A stretch of 64,000 nucleotides of DNA, taken from the NCBI GenBank assembly GCA_950106755.1, contig OX467086.1, forward strand, positions 16,634,001-16,698,000. Direction: 5' to 3'. The translations under genes and the position numbers were made by a program. Of the stretch, positions 48,690 through 60,891 are shown piece after piece; the first letter of the stretch is position 1; each line of letters begins with the position of its first letter. Origin of the DNA: Climacium dendroides (Eukaryota > Streptophyta > Bryopsida > Hypnales > Climaciaceae). The notes under the pieces were generated by a model, which saw only the letters and a list, made by a program, of their open reading frames with translations, did not search any database and was not told the origin of the DNA.

Positions 48690-49465
48690 GTAAGTGCCTG
48701 TGACTACCTCGGATCGCTTATAATCGATTGTGAGATGCATTCTTTATTTGCTAGACCTAGACCAAGAAACAGGGTTTTCAGTGTAAGTAGACTGAGGCCT
48801 CGTTAAGTTCAGCGTGATTTATGGGAATGATATTTTATATGATGATGTCTATAGTTCCTGAAACATTCCAATTTTACTGAAAAGTCTATGAAGAGTCTAT
48901 TGCGGTACTGTGCTTTAGCCCATGTCGAGATTGGATCTCATCACTTTTGATGTTTATGATTACTTCAGCATAATTAACAATTTATGGCATGTGCTTGGGT
49001 CAGCACTTGATGTTTCAGCTGTGATAAGGGGTTTTCTGGTGACAGTTCAGATCATATTTTATGTTTCATGACATGAACGTGGAGAACCCCATTCATGTCT
49101 TTCGCCATCTCCCATTGCTTGTATTTGTGGAGTCTTTACATATATCAGATTCGTCCTCCGCACTCCACTTTGCGTGAGTAAATCTTTTTCTATTGATATC
49201 TTTTATTTTACAGACCGTCAATCGCATCGACTTGCACATGTTTTATTAGACTTCAGTTAAAGCTGCTATGCGCTTAGTTAAGCAAAGAGTAGGAGCGCTC
49301 GTGAAGAAGTCTGTAAAATCACCAATCTGAAGCTCTGGTTGTGGATACTGCAGTGAACGGTAAGGCTCCCTGAATGTGCTGAAATATGACGCATATTCTT
49401 GACAAAGGAATGAGGTCTGTGAATCCATCTCTTGGGAACTGAATATGATTCCTGTATTTGGTGTA

Positions 49466-49539
49466 GGATTGACGATGAGCTCATGCATGATCTTCAGTAT
49501 TGGCGCTTGGAGCAGTCTCTTCGCACCGCTCTTCACAGC
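49466..49539 (+). other. Exon-like stretch ending in TAG
   Basis: After a GTGTAG acceptor the frame reads IDDELMHDLQYWRLEQSLRT then ALHS and meets TAG at 49,540-49,542, just before the exon starting VKVEDVL at 49,664. Either the splice site is unusual or the gene carries a nonsense change. Confidence 0.4.
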
Positions 49540-49663
49540 TAGAGAAGAGGCAAGTTTTTGAGAGCTCTAATTTTTCATTGTGCTTTTGGTATAATGATGA
49601 AAATAGTTCAGATTGTTTGCTGGGTGAAATGATTATATTCACTCATGACACTGGTTTCAACAG

Positions 49664-50969
49664 GTCAAGGTTGAGGATGTTTTGCGAGATATACGCTTTA
49701 AATCATTTGACTATCGTGTACTGAACCTCCTTTTCTATGACTTGCGCAACGAACCGGTTGGTTATCATCACTTTCAATGCCAGACCCGTGAGTGAATTTC
49801 TACGCTCCCTATAATGTGCTATCCCCAAGGTTTCTATCAGGCTTTGTATCCGTTTCTATTATAGTTTCTTTAATTTTCAGACCTCATAATCCTTGAAACT
49901 AAGTTCATCTTACTCCTTCGTGCTTAGAACTGACTTGGTCACTGGCATATCACAATTGAACAGGTTGATAAGGCTTATTATGAGTTTCTTTCTATTTCGG
50001 AGCTTCTTGTGGAGATCGCTGATGATTTGTGAGTGCGATTGTCTACTTAAGTAATTACTGAAATTTAGTTGAATCTGGAATTTGATGAGTTTAGGTCAGA
50101 TTGTTGGAATTTGATTTGTCGTCGTTTTCTAACGCATTTCAAGAAATTCATGATTTCAAGTGAATGTTTTAAAGTACATCTCTGATCATTTTCGTGATGG
50201 ATTTGCTTTGGTTTATACACCAGTGGAAGAATCCAGTGGAAGCGATTTAATTTTTTTTCTGTGTATGGTAGGTTCGACTATGAGGTGATTATTATTGGCC
50301 AACGGCTCTTTCTGGACGTGTTTCTGCTCTGCCTCTGTTGACAGCTGGTTTTAATTACTTCAAAAGTTACAGCTTAAAATATGTGTATGCGCAGGAAGCT
50401 GTAGGAAAGAACACCTTCAACGTGCTCCGAATGTTGTTTTTTAACTTATGGACCAGACTTGTAGGTCCTCATCTCTGACCAACTCAGCTTGGTAGGACAA
50501 TCGTTTGACTAGCGTACTATTCTCATCCAAGTCAGAACTGCTTGATTACTGTGATTCTGCATGGTCCTGACTTGACGTTCTTTCTCTACATCACATCACA
50601 TGGAATCACTCATGTCTGGGACAACTGACTTGTAGGCTGATTTCATTGGAAAGAGTGAAGTCAAGTATCAAAAGCTGTTGGAAGAACTGAAACCGAACAT
50701 TCGAGCCAAATATCGTGAGGAGGGTGTGAAAGAAGGTGACGACCTCATTTAGTCGGTTCTCTTGGGTCATTGATAGCATTTTGGTAACTTTTGAACAGAC
50801 TTATTGGTTCATGTCGCTTAATCATATCCGCTCAAATGCACGTGGCGGGAGCAAGTCTGTGCATGTGCTAGGATCATGGACAATCCCGCCTCTTATCACA
50901 GACATTCCGAAAGCAGATCATGTGAGAACAAAAGTGTGCATCAAATGTAGAGCGGTGAAAGAAGACTGA
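49664..50969 (+). CDS. 3' exons of a conserved-looking plant gene, function unknown
   Basis: Five exons join in phase: 49,664-49,756 (VKVEDVLRDIRFKSFDYRVL start), 49,964-50,028 (AYYEFLSISELLVEIADD), a 13-nt microexon 50,272-50,284 (FDYE), 50,395-50,460 (KNTFNVLRM) and 50,636-50,735 (KSEVKYQKLLEELKP). A last exon ends SWTIPPLITD, AVKED and TGA at 50,967-50,969. Its start is either 50,872 (acceptor CTAG) or an earlier site that would add GGSKSVHVLG. I recall a single-copy plant protein with a similar FDYE...NVLRM...TWNIPP pattern but cannot name it or check it. Splice sites are intact, which argues for a live gene. The 5' part is unresolved, with possible breaks upstream, so a pseudogene is not excluded. 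Confidence 0.6.
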
Positions 50970-52439
50970 GCAAACAATTTTTGTTCAATTCGTCTGCAAC
51001 ACTTTCGTGTTCGTTACTACAGAGCTCAATGTTAAAATTTCAAAGTGAAGGAACAATATACGGTTGGCAGGATGCTCACATATGATATCCCCTGAAATCG
51101 CTGATGAGCAATGTGATGATGCTGAAGTTGCCTGACCAGTACGCCTTCTGATTCTACTGTCATCCATGATCATGGTGCCACCAAAATAGCATGTCCTACA
51201 GTTTATGGACTTCTTTTGTTAAATAGTGCACTTGGTCTGACCTAGGGACCACCAGCGAAAGAGAGGAGAGAAAAATGTGAGTGAATAGTCAAGCAATCAA
51301 GAAGTGGCCTGGGAGCTTGGGATTTTCTTTGTTTTTCTAAATGGTTTCCCAATCTTATCCATCCAGGGATAAACGTAATCATAGCCTTAAATTTACGAAA
51401 TTGTGTATCGTACAGTAAAATAGAATAAACAATTATAATGCTCTTATAAGTTGTGGGCATGCAGTTATAATGATCTTACGCTTTTCTGCTTAAGAAGAAG
51501 ATTCCGCTTGCTCTCGTGGAGTTCTTTATTCAGGTCAGAGTACATGCACCGGTGCACATTGTTCAACTTGCGTAACAATTGGGTACATAAATTGCAGAGT
51601 TCTGCAAGCGACGTGGAACGAGATCTGTGATGTTGATGTTAACTATATTTGCTCATGCTCTGGTGTGTTCATTCTGTCTGGTCTCCCTCTCGACCTCAAC
51701 CTGGCCCTTGCGGTGTGTTCTCGATTTTAGTTCCTCTTTCTTCTCTGCCCCCGCGCGTGTAGCCTGCCTTCGGATTTTTTTCTTCACTAAAGATCGAGAC
51801 CACCGTAGAAGGGTTTATCTCTTTGGTGGTTTGTACGAATGAGTGTGTATTTGATATTCACAGGGAGCGCGTACTTGTGGTTGGGCAATTCACAAAGCGA
51901 TTCCAGATCTTTTCGATCAAGTTTCAGTCATAGCATTAGGAATGCTCCACCCACGAGGACACTAACTCCTCTCCACTGTGCACAAGTAAAAAAAGGCCAC
52001 TCTGGAAGTCCGTGAATTGGAGGGATCACAGGCTTTGATTGATCCTCGGAAATCTATGATGGCAGATTCTGCGTTCAAGGTTAAAAATGAAGTACATTCT
52101 GTCTCGTTTCCAGCCAGTGGTTCTCCAATTAAGTCATCTTCACAGCAATTAAGGTAAATGAGCCTATCACAAGCAAAATGGGAGAAAGCCCATTGTGTGC
52201 AGAATTATATTAGTCGTGTACTTTCAAGTTCTGACCTTAACGGGGCTCAAGCCCGGGGTGGACGCCTCCAACCTCAGCTGAAATCATCAAATGGTTGAGA
52301 ATTGTGCACATTTTCTTGATGCATTCGAATCCACGAAGAGAATTCACAACAGTCGCATCATCAAAGATAATTATGCAGCTACACAAAATGTCCTTATGAG
52401 ATTGAAAATCTCCATTTGAATTCATTTCCATATTGAATA
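50970..52439. other. Intergenic DNA, moderately GC-rich, no gene recognised
   Basis: A plus-strand frame at 51,627-51,842 begins with a hydrophobic stretch but resembles no family I know. Nothing else supported. Confidence 0.35.
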
Positions 52440-53035
52440 TGTTGCAGCGAAAGCAGCAGTAACGAGGTTCTCATTGAAACCAAGCTGTACAGTATCCAAA
52501 TTGTGCAAGATTTTTGTCTACTGCAGTACTTGAATCCTCTCTTGTAGACACACAATCAGATTATCAGATATTACTCACAGAACGGAAGCTCCGATACCAC
52601 AAATAATATCAAATTTCAAACCATCTAAAACGAAGCATGGTGAGAGTTTTAAGTGGTATAGTAGCCCAGATGACGTCATGGCAATAACAGTACCGCAACA
52701 CGTTATCGTCCTCCTCTTTCCACCAGGTAACTAGGGATGGTCTTCCATTGGAATTCATTTTCATGTTGAATGCTGAATAGGTTGCAGCCGAAGCACTCAA
52801 GAGGTTGTCAATGAAACAAACTGAACAGAATTCAAATTGTGCAAGGTTTTCCTCTACAATAGAACTTGATTCCTTTATGGTAGACAGACTCTGAAATTAA
52901 TCACATAATCACAAGCACTGGCACCACAAATAAAATAAAATTTCAAATCATCAGAGGAATGAAGCACAAAGACAGAAAAAGTGGAAATTGCAAACGAGGT
53001 GGTGTAATGGCGACATTTTGAACATTATGTTCGCC
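52440..53035. repeat. Diverged tandem duplication, ~345-bp period
   Basis: 52,440-52,735 and 52,782-53,035 share TTGCAGC(G/C)GAAGCA, AAATTGTGCAAG, GTAGACA, ACCACAAATAA and AAATTTCAAA in order. On the minus strand each unit has a FNM(E/K)MNSNG stretch. Origin unknown. Confidence 0.65.
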
Positions 53036-53204
53036 GATTTCAAAAGAGTTTTCATTCCAGTATGCATGAACACAATGCTAGCGGCATACATGATAATCGA
53101 CTAATTGGACATTGAAAGATAATACACTTTACATTACAAAGGAGATACGGTTGCAGTATAGACATCAAAACCCAGGACAGAGATAATAGGGAACATTCTT
53201 CCCT

Positions 53205-54555
53205 CTACTCTACCTGTCCGTAGAAGATCCCCTCAATCTTGACCTCCTTGGGCGCCTTGGAGCCCAAATCCGTGTCCGAAGGCTGCAAGCTCTCGAAAGT
53301 CCCCGCGATCTCGCCCGTGGAAGGGTCCGACTTCGCGATGCTGAACGTGATCTTGCCCGAACCGGCCGCAGTGTTCTTCACGTTCTCCTTGGCCAGCTCC
53401 TCCTCGTCGCCCGCGCCGCCCGCGATCAAAGCCACGGCGTTGTCGTAGCCCGTGGAGCCACCACGGCCCTTGGGGTCCAAGAAAGAAGACCCGCGGTACG
53501 AAGGCACGATGTACGTCCCGCCGAACGAAGTCGGCGAACCCTCCGCCACCAACTCCTTGATGGTGAACAGGAAAGGCACGCGCTCGCCGCCCGGAAGCTG
53601 CACCGTCACCGCAGCGTAGTCGATCCCGTCCTTCTCCTCGAACTTCACCTTGCCGTCGCCGCCGATCGAGAACGGACCCTCGATCTCGTCCAGGGTGTAC
53701 GTCAAACGAGTCATCAGCTTCGTGTTCTGGAAACCCTCGCTGCCGCCCTTGAACGGAGACTCCGCCTTCACCGTGAACGCGGTCGGCTCCATGCATAGCT
53801 TCTTCAATGTGTAGTTCCCGGACTTGAACGAGAACTTGTCCGAGCCGCTGGCGATGATGGGGCATTGGTTGGCGGTGCCGGAGCCCTTCACTTCGTTGTA
53901 CGTCTGGGACACCACCTCGTCGTACGTCAGGCGCGCGGGATTGCCCTCGGCCACGGCTGCCTGCACAAGAAGAAGCAACGACGCCCAGGCCATCAACCTA
54001 ACGAAGTGGACGACCAGCTCCCTACCATAGAAACCATGCCCTCCACTCTTGCAGCCGGGCAATTCCATAACCCTACGGCCCATTGGGTACCAGCTCAGGC
54101 TCATCCTTGGCTGTCCTTCCTTCATGTGATTCACGGCATCAATTCGAAGGAAATGGAGCGTGTTCGCTCTTCAAATGGGATGGTGGTCCAGAACCATTCC
54201 AATCTCCATCATGGCCGGCTACGGTAAGCCATGGCATCAGAGCCGATTCCAAGGAGACGGAAACCAACCAATGCAACAGCATAATCAATCCAAGCCAGCT
54301 CAAACGCAAACGCAAATGCAAGCCACTTACCCCAGCCATGAGAGCGGAGGAGGCCAACACGATCGCGGCGGCCTTGGCGCCATCCACGATGCTCCTCACA
54401 TTCTCCTCCAAATTGCACGACACGCGAGACGCCGCGGGCCTCAAGCCGAAAGCGCTGCTCACCGAGGTGGGCCGGACGCTCTTCTCGAGCTTGGAGCTGG
54501 AAGGGGCCAGCGACGCCGAAACCTTGCACCCGACGGACGCGACGGAGGCCGCCAT
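53205..54555 (-). CDS. psbO: PsbO, oxygen-evolving complex 33-kDa protein, two exons
   Basis: PsbO is the manganese-stabilising extrinsic subunit of photosystem II on the lumen side of the thylakoid. Exon 1 is 54,555-54,331 (75 codons) and exon 2 is 53,960-53,205 with the stop, joined phase 0 across a GTAAGT-CAG intron, giving 326 residues, the family's usual size. Exon 1 encodes the chloroplast transit region and the hydrophobic thylakoid segment. Cleavage is expected after AVA, leaving a mature start [11 protein letters not shown]. Family signatures follow: TANQCP and KKLCMEPT (the conserved cysteine pair), [69 protein letters not shown] and the end [11 protein letters not shown]. The ATG is the first in its frame. 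Exons are strongly GC-rich against an AT-rich background. No defects seen. Confidence 0.97.
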
Positions 54556-55112
54556 AGCTACCCAAATTCAAGCTCCGCAGGCCCAATGCAATGCTCCACA
54601 AAACAGCAGCAGTCGCACGCACGATCGCCGAGTCCCCTTCGTGGCGTATGCGAAATCTTATTGCGCTGGGGCGTTTCGTCTGGCTACGGTTTCGGGTGCC
54701 CCGCGGGCTTGGGTCCCTTGGATTGGAGCATCCGGGAATTGGATAAGGGCCTGGGATTGGGTATTGGTGGTGCAGGGGATAAGGCGTCCAGTAAGAAAGC
54801 CGCGCTTGGGGGGACCCGGGCTTGGGGCAGACTCACTCCCGGCCCCGTATCCGTGGTTCCAATGGGACGGGGGGAGGACTGGATAGCCTTGCTTCTTCTC
54901 CTCGCTCCCCCGATTTGGAAGAGATAGATATTTTCTCCGAGAATGAAACTGTTACGAAGAATGAGAAGGTGGAGGTGTGGAGTGAAAAGCGGAGCCAATT
55001 GGAAGCCTTTTTGAAGAATGAGTGTTATCTTCTTTTTCATCATGTAAAGAATGAGAATGAATACAACTTGTTAATCTTTTCCATGGCTTTTTAATCTTTA
55101 CAGTTTTTCAAT
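54556..55112 (-). promoter_or_regulatory. psbO 5' leader and promoter region
   Basis: GC-rich up to about 54,920 and then AT-rich. It must hold the psbO leader and promoter. I do not see a clear TATA box at the expected distance. Plus-strand frames here are shadows of composition. Confidence 0.45.
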
Positions 55113-55560
55113 TGGGGTGTTGTCACACCGTCCTCTTCCCATTTGCAATCTTCAAAGAATGGAGATGTGGCACTCTCTCCTTGAATTGGAGAGGGCCCAT
55201 TCTTTGGAGATTGAAAAGTTTTAGTCTTTTCCTCCGGAAGTAAAGAATGAATGTGAAGAAGTTCCTGCATCCTCCATTTTTTTCATTCTCCATTCTCAAA
55301 AGAAGTGTCACATCTTCTTCATAGAAAAGTGTAGGAGCTCCTACCCTCCACACCTTTTCATTCTTCATTGAAGTCTCATTCTTGAAGAAGGGGTGACAAC
55401 TCCTAATCTTCACATCAATCCATTCTTCACTTCCAGAAGAGAAGAAAATAACTTCTAACAATCTTTGAAGAATGGGTCCTTTGCAATTGAAGGAGAGAAT
55501 GCCATGTCCTCATTCTTTAAAAATTGAGAATGGGAAGAAGGTATAACGATCCTAAAGGCC
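55113..55560. mobile_element. Foldback element, arms ~200 bp
   Basis: The left arm from 55,113 (GTCCTCTTCCCATTTGCAATC) is inverted in the right arm ending about 55,560 (AAATTGAGAATGGGAAGAAGG). Further paired blocks are CTCTCTCCTTGAATTGGAGA with its inverse at about 55,480, and TCTTTTCCTCCGGAAGTAAAGA (split) with its inverse near 55,435. Identity is roughly 75 percent. A similar GAAGAATGAGAA block continues leftward to 54,955. Non-coding. Confidence 0.65.
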
Positions 55561-57881
55561 TTTAATCCTTACCAACCTCATGGAAGGTCAACTTCAAAAA
55601 ATAATTGGTTGGAACTATTTCACTAATAGAACGTTTTCATTTGGTGTTAAGGCTGAGTTTGGGGTGGTCATAAAGAGGGTAGGTGAACACCAGTCACATT
55701 TGTAGTGTTTTTGGAACTACTAATCATTCCTAGTTGAAGTCCAATATCATAGGGGAGAAGAACAATTGTTAGTGTAGTGTAGGACAATTCTAATGTTTTA
55801 GCAAATTTGTAGGTGAAAGTAGTAAAAGTAGCACTACAAAGAGGCATTTTCAAAGATTTTGGAGGTTTATAGCCACTTATAATTAATGGGGTTCAAATCT
55901 AGCAATTAAATAATAGCATTTTTAAACAATTGGAATTATTGATGGGACAAAACACAACAATGGCTACCAAATACATTTACACTAGAGGTGGCACACAAAA
56001 TGAGTATGAGCATTAATGTGGACAGCCATGAGCATTGGCACTTAAGGGTTTAATTGGATAATTAACTTTCTAAGATGCATAGTGCAAGAATCCTATGGGA
56101 TTAAATCATTGCCGTTGGAATTTTATGTACAGTAGAATTTTTTTAACTTAATCTTTAAAATTTGATGTTTTTTGAAATTAGTAAACTTCAAAGATCATTT
56201 TGGCATAGCAGAGCAAATGTTTTCAAAAAGAACTTTGAACCAATAAAAGTTGAAAATCAATCTAATTTTTATCTCCAAAAAATTGTTTGAGATTTCAGCC
56301 CTCCAATCAAAAGTTATAGACAAAGTTTAGAGAAGGGTTGGAATGTATATTTTGTTTGACTTTTTTAAACATCTTCTATAAATTTTGTTCAAAACATTTG
56401 ATTGGAGACTCAAAATCACAAATGGATTTTTAGAGGTTTAGAATTTTTTAAATTTTTGCTTGACCAAACTAACAAAAAATAATACTTTTTTGTTGACAAC
56501 TGTCCAAATTAACACACCCAAATAAAAAAAATCTATGATTTTGTGTTGAATTTTTGTTAATTTTGTCACTAAATTTTCTAATAGTGTACTCAATAACTAT
56601 TGATTATTGTGATTATTGGTTAATTTTGCCATTTATGTAGCAATTTTCTCTAGACAAATATTTTCATGGTCTTTTTTTATTTAATGTCTGTGTTTAATCA
56701 ACAAGTCAAATTGGCCCAAATCACAATGTGTTAAGACTTATTTTCTAACCTAACTTAGTCTTTGTCAAATTGTATATGGACTCAATTCTACACAACAATT
56801 AATCGACATAGTATGTTTGTAAAAGATACACCTATACTAGGACTATTTGGCCTCCTTTACTCATAAAGTCAAATAGTTTCCAAATAATGTAGAGAACAAT
56901 TCCTATCAACTTATGTATGCCTAAACGCATACTACTAGCCTAAATTTAGTAAAGCCAATTCATCTAAGGATCACAATTATATTATGCTTTTACAACCAAG
57001 ACTATATCTAATCAATTAGTTTTACTCATCAAATTCTATAAACAATTCTATCATCTTTTGATTAATCCAAAAGCATATAAACTTGTCAATTGGATCTTCA
57101 TTGCTTCCACGTAACTTACATAATATTTTTATAAATCTAACAATCCATTCAAGCTAAACAAATTGCCACAATTACTATGGTTCAATTTATTAGATGTACA
57201 TGTATTTGAGCTATGGAATAAGAAACCATTATTGTATATATATTAGTTTTCTATACTCATTAAGGCATTTGATTCATATCTTTTTTCCTTATGCTAGAAA
57301 ATGTTTTTTTTATTTTTTTATTTTTTTAATTTGATCACTTCAAGCTATATAACATGGGCATGACCATGTATAGAAAGTTATTAGTTTAACTTCCATGTTA
57401 AGTCGTGCATGTAATGTTCCTACACTAACTAAATCAACTTGTCCATACATGACTTCCATGAAACTTTCCAAATTATTGGTCCAAATGAATTGTCTAATCC
57501 TCAATTAAACCGTTTGATTAGATACCACATTCAAAACAATTATACATTTATATATACAACTCTCTTTTACAAACAATTAATCCAAAAATTTGCACCCATA
57601 CATTCCAACATACAATTCACATGCAACTTCAACACTAAGTATTTTTACAATTGCTAAGACAATTAATTCAAAAAGTTGATTCAAAATAGTCCATGCAAAT
57701 ACTTAAGTCTTGCACGTAATGTTCCTATGTCAATTTGCCATACATCTTTTCACAACTTTTACAATCAATTTCACAACTAATTTATGACTTTCATAGTTAA
57801 TTTTACAACTAGTTTATGATGCAAGCAAGTTACAATTTGATTGGAGGACTTAAGAACAAAGTTAGAAAAGAAAATAAGTAA
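55561..57881. other. AT-rich gene-free stretch
   Basis: No gene recognised. CACTTAAGGGTTTAA near 56,038 may be a decayed TTAA-family end. The words CATGTAATGTTCCTA recur at about 57,410 and 57,715. Confidence 0.45.
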
Positions 57882-57884
57882 TCA

Positions 57885-58022
57885 CACTACAAAAAATGAG
57901 GGTATAAATGACTTGTTCACAATAACTATAGTAGTCATTTCTTGTCTACAATGACTGCAAAATAGTTGTTTTGGAATCATTGTTGTCTTCTAGTCATTGT
58001 GGACACTTCTTTTTTTGTAGTG
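57885..58022. mobile_element. CACTA-type MITE, 138 bp
   Basis: Begins CACTACAAAAAATGAG and ends CTTTTTTTGTAGTG, the classic end of CACTA (En/Spm) transposons. TCA lies on both sides (57,882-57,884 and 58,023-58,025), the 3-bp target duplication expected for this superfamily. The interior is a set of short inverted copies of an ATGACT/AGTCAT motif. Non-coding. Confidence 0.88.
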
Positions 58023-58025
58023 TCA

Positions 58026-59901
58026 CTACAAGCTCAAAGAAAAAATAAAAAACAAATCGTCCTTTTTTCCAAGTTCATAGGGTCACAATATTTTGTGGGT
58101 AAGTTCAAAATAACATGGGGCCTTTATTGTAAAAATGCTTTTTGTAGAATCACTTTATACCCTTAAGTTTCTAAATAACCTAAACTTTTTTCCAAACTCC
58201 TGTTTACCCAAATCCCAATCCTATAATTCCCATTATAACTTAACTAACCGATACAGCTACCTTTGGCCTACCATACCTAATGCATAGTATCTTCAAAGGT
58301 TTTGAAATTTTTCTACAAAGTAGATCAACTTATCAACCTCATGTATACCAAATTTCACCTTAATCCAAGATATTTTCCAACTTTGATGGATATTTTATCA
58401 TTATTGACTTTCCACTCTTTTTAGGATACTCTAAATCAACATACTTGACTTTGACATAGCATACCTTATAGATAATCTCTCCAAATATTTAAAATTTTGC
58501 TACAGATTAAATCAATTTATCAAATCCTTACATACAAAATTTCATCCTAATACAAAATATTGTCCAATTTTGGTGGACATTTTCCTACTCTAACTTTGTT
58601 TAGTCATGATTTTTACACCTAGTTGTATTTTTGTGCATTGCTTAGAGATCCCAAGTCTATAGAAGTCAAGATTTTGACACAAGAAAGAAGGTGAGTAAAG
58701 ATAGGTATTTTCCAAGTTTCATATCCATGAAACAAAAACTCAATAAGATCTAAGCTCCTCAATGCACCCTCTTTGATTGCCTTAGATTTCAAACACCTCC
58801 ACTTTATGAACTTATATCTCTTCATAATAGATCTAGATCTCAAACTTGGCATCATAGTAAACCAACCTTTCCAAAACACAAATCCCAAAGCTTGTCTTAA
58901 TCTAATACTTTATCAAAATTCAATATAAATCTCTTCATATAAATGCCTCCTTCAATGTAAAATCCAACAACAAATATATAATTTGAACTCCAAGTGCCTC
59001 CAACACCTCCAGAACACTAAAGACAAAAGAGAGAAACAAGGGATTAGCATACTACAACCTCAAGGTGGCTAGTTGTCAGCAAACCCTAACTCTACTAACC
59101 TTAGTATCAACTACTAACCAACTAGCCACTATCAAGACAACTAACACAAGTTTCTAACACCAAGCTCTTAACACAAACAACTTCTGACACTAAATATCTT
59201 TTTCTTAATAAATGAAAACGTTATTTCAACTAATAGATGCCCACATCACAACAATATTGACTCTATCAATCACAAGATCAAATAACTGCTAGCTATGTCT
59301 ATTTGTCTCTCTCAATCTCTAGATCCAAAAAATTCAAGCAACAAACTCTAATTACTTTTTGTAATTGCCTATTTATTCTTTTTAATTTGCATGTTGGAAT
59401 TTTGGCAAATGCCAAGCTAACTAAGGTACACTTAGTACTCTAAAAAAGCCCTTATTGAGTGTGTGTAGACATAAGAGAGTTTGTGACATTACAACCAAAT
59501 ATGACAAAAGATATTGAATTTTGAAGTTTTAATCTCATTAGAAATTAGACACAAATTAGAAAATTGGTTGCAAAGAGCCATCAGGCTATTAAACTATAGA
59601 GAATTTTAGCTACTATGACATCAAGTCAATATTTTTGTCTTAAAATGTGTTTATCAATAATTTATTTTTAATTTTACTTTATTTTTACTTTAAAAATCTA
59701 TTTGTTTGCCATTACTTATTTTTATCTCCATTCTTTATTTCAATTTAATTGATAATTTGCTTACCAATCATTTTTCTATTTTTTATGCTAACATATAATA
59801 CAAAATTGATAAAACTCATGATATTAAATGTCACTATTGATATAAAATAATTCACCATATTTAAAAGTTTGAAAAAGTATATGAAAAGAGATTAAGGGAG
59901 A
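58026..59901. other. AT-rich stretch with an old duplication
   Basis: About 58,258-58,400 and 58,448-58,585 are diverged tandem copies (ATACCAAATTTCACCTTAATCC against the matching ATACAAAATTTCATCCTAATAC, in part). A minus frame at 58,888-58,619 has no recognised product. No gene supported. Confidence 0.45.
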
Positions 59902-60498
59902 CTTAGTTGCACGGGGAGGACACTCTCATTACATTCGGGGTACCCATGTGCAGCGAAGTGATTTTTTGACCCCCTATTTACTTTGGAATAAACTATAATT
60001 TCATCCTAAAATTTTGAGCTTTGTTTAACAATGACTAAAGGTTTCTATTGACAAAAATTTCAATTCCAAATAACATAAGATATGTTGTCTAGAAAAGGTT
60101 GAAAAATGAACTAAAATGGCATGGTTTTCAACTAAAATATTTATAGAGATCACATGATGATGACTATTGCATCAATATTCAACCAAAATAAACTTTCAAT
60201 AGAAAGCTATTCTATAGAATTTTTTTTTCATTTTTCAATTTTTTTTTTCTTATATAATATAGGGGTGTAAAAGTTATTTTCAGCTTTACAATGTATCTTT
60301 TTTCTTTAAAAATTTACAACTAATTACTATTAGCATAAAAAATATCAATAATTCAAAACATAAACTTTTAAAGTAGTACAATCTATTCATAATTTTTTTT
60401 TGGAAAAAAAAAAAAATTTTAGGATGTATTACATGTATTACATTTTCCGTCGCACGTAGGTTTTTAAAACACGGGGAGTGTCCCCCTGTGCTTAGTTG
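59902..60498. mobile_element. hAT-like MITE with 8-bp target duplication (copy A)
   Basis: CTTAGTTG flanks both ends exactly (59,902-59,909 and 60,491-60,498). The 581-bp element between begins CACGGGGAGGACACTC and ends GGAGTGTCCCCCTGTG. An 8-bp duplication is the hallmark of the hAT superfamily. The interior is AT-rich and non-coding and aligns with copy B at 62,084. Confidence 0.85.
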
Positions 60499-60891
60499 TT
60501 ACTTTTGTAGCAATTACAAATGACATACTAATGGTTGTAGCAGTAGTATAGGACATACTAGTTATGCAATTAAAAGGGCTTTCTTCATCAAGCTTTCTTC
60601 CTTTGTAAATTTTTGGAATACAAATCTCTCTTGATTTTGGATTTCAATAGTTTATAAAATCTATCTAATTTGGTATAGTGTAAAATTCCATGGGTTTCAA
60701 GGATTTCAGACTCTCAAAATCTTCAAATTCCTTCGATTGAATTCAAAGCATCAATGCTTTTCATTTGTGATGTATCCAATATCATGGATCTCTTCGACAA
60801 TCAATACATGACAATGGCATCTTGTAATATATACCTAAGATTTTAGGTTGAAATAACATCTATAGATTTGTGTCAATGAGCTTAAGGTATG

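Noticed and set aside
49246..49536. 96-codon minus-strand frame
   Set aside because: It overlaps the plus-strand exon-like stretch (IDDELMHDLQ...) of the gene with well-supported plus-strand splicing, so it is more likely its shadow.
53233..54927. Long open frames on both strands over and beside psbO (for example 54,083-54,886 plus, 54,160-54,927 plus, 53,233-53,865 minus)
   Set aside because: They are shadows of the GC-rich psbO exons and leader, with biased composition and no family match.
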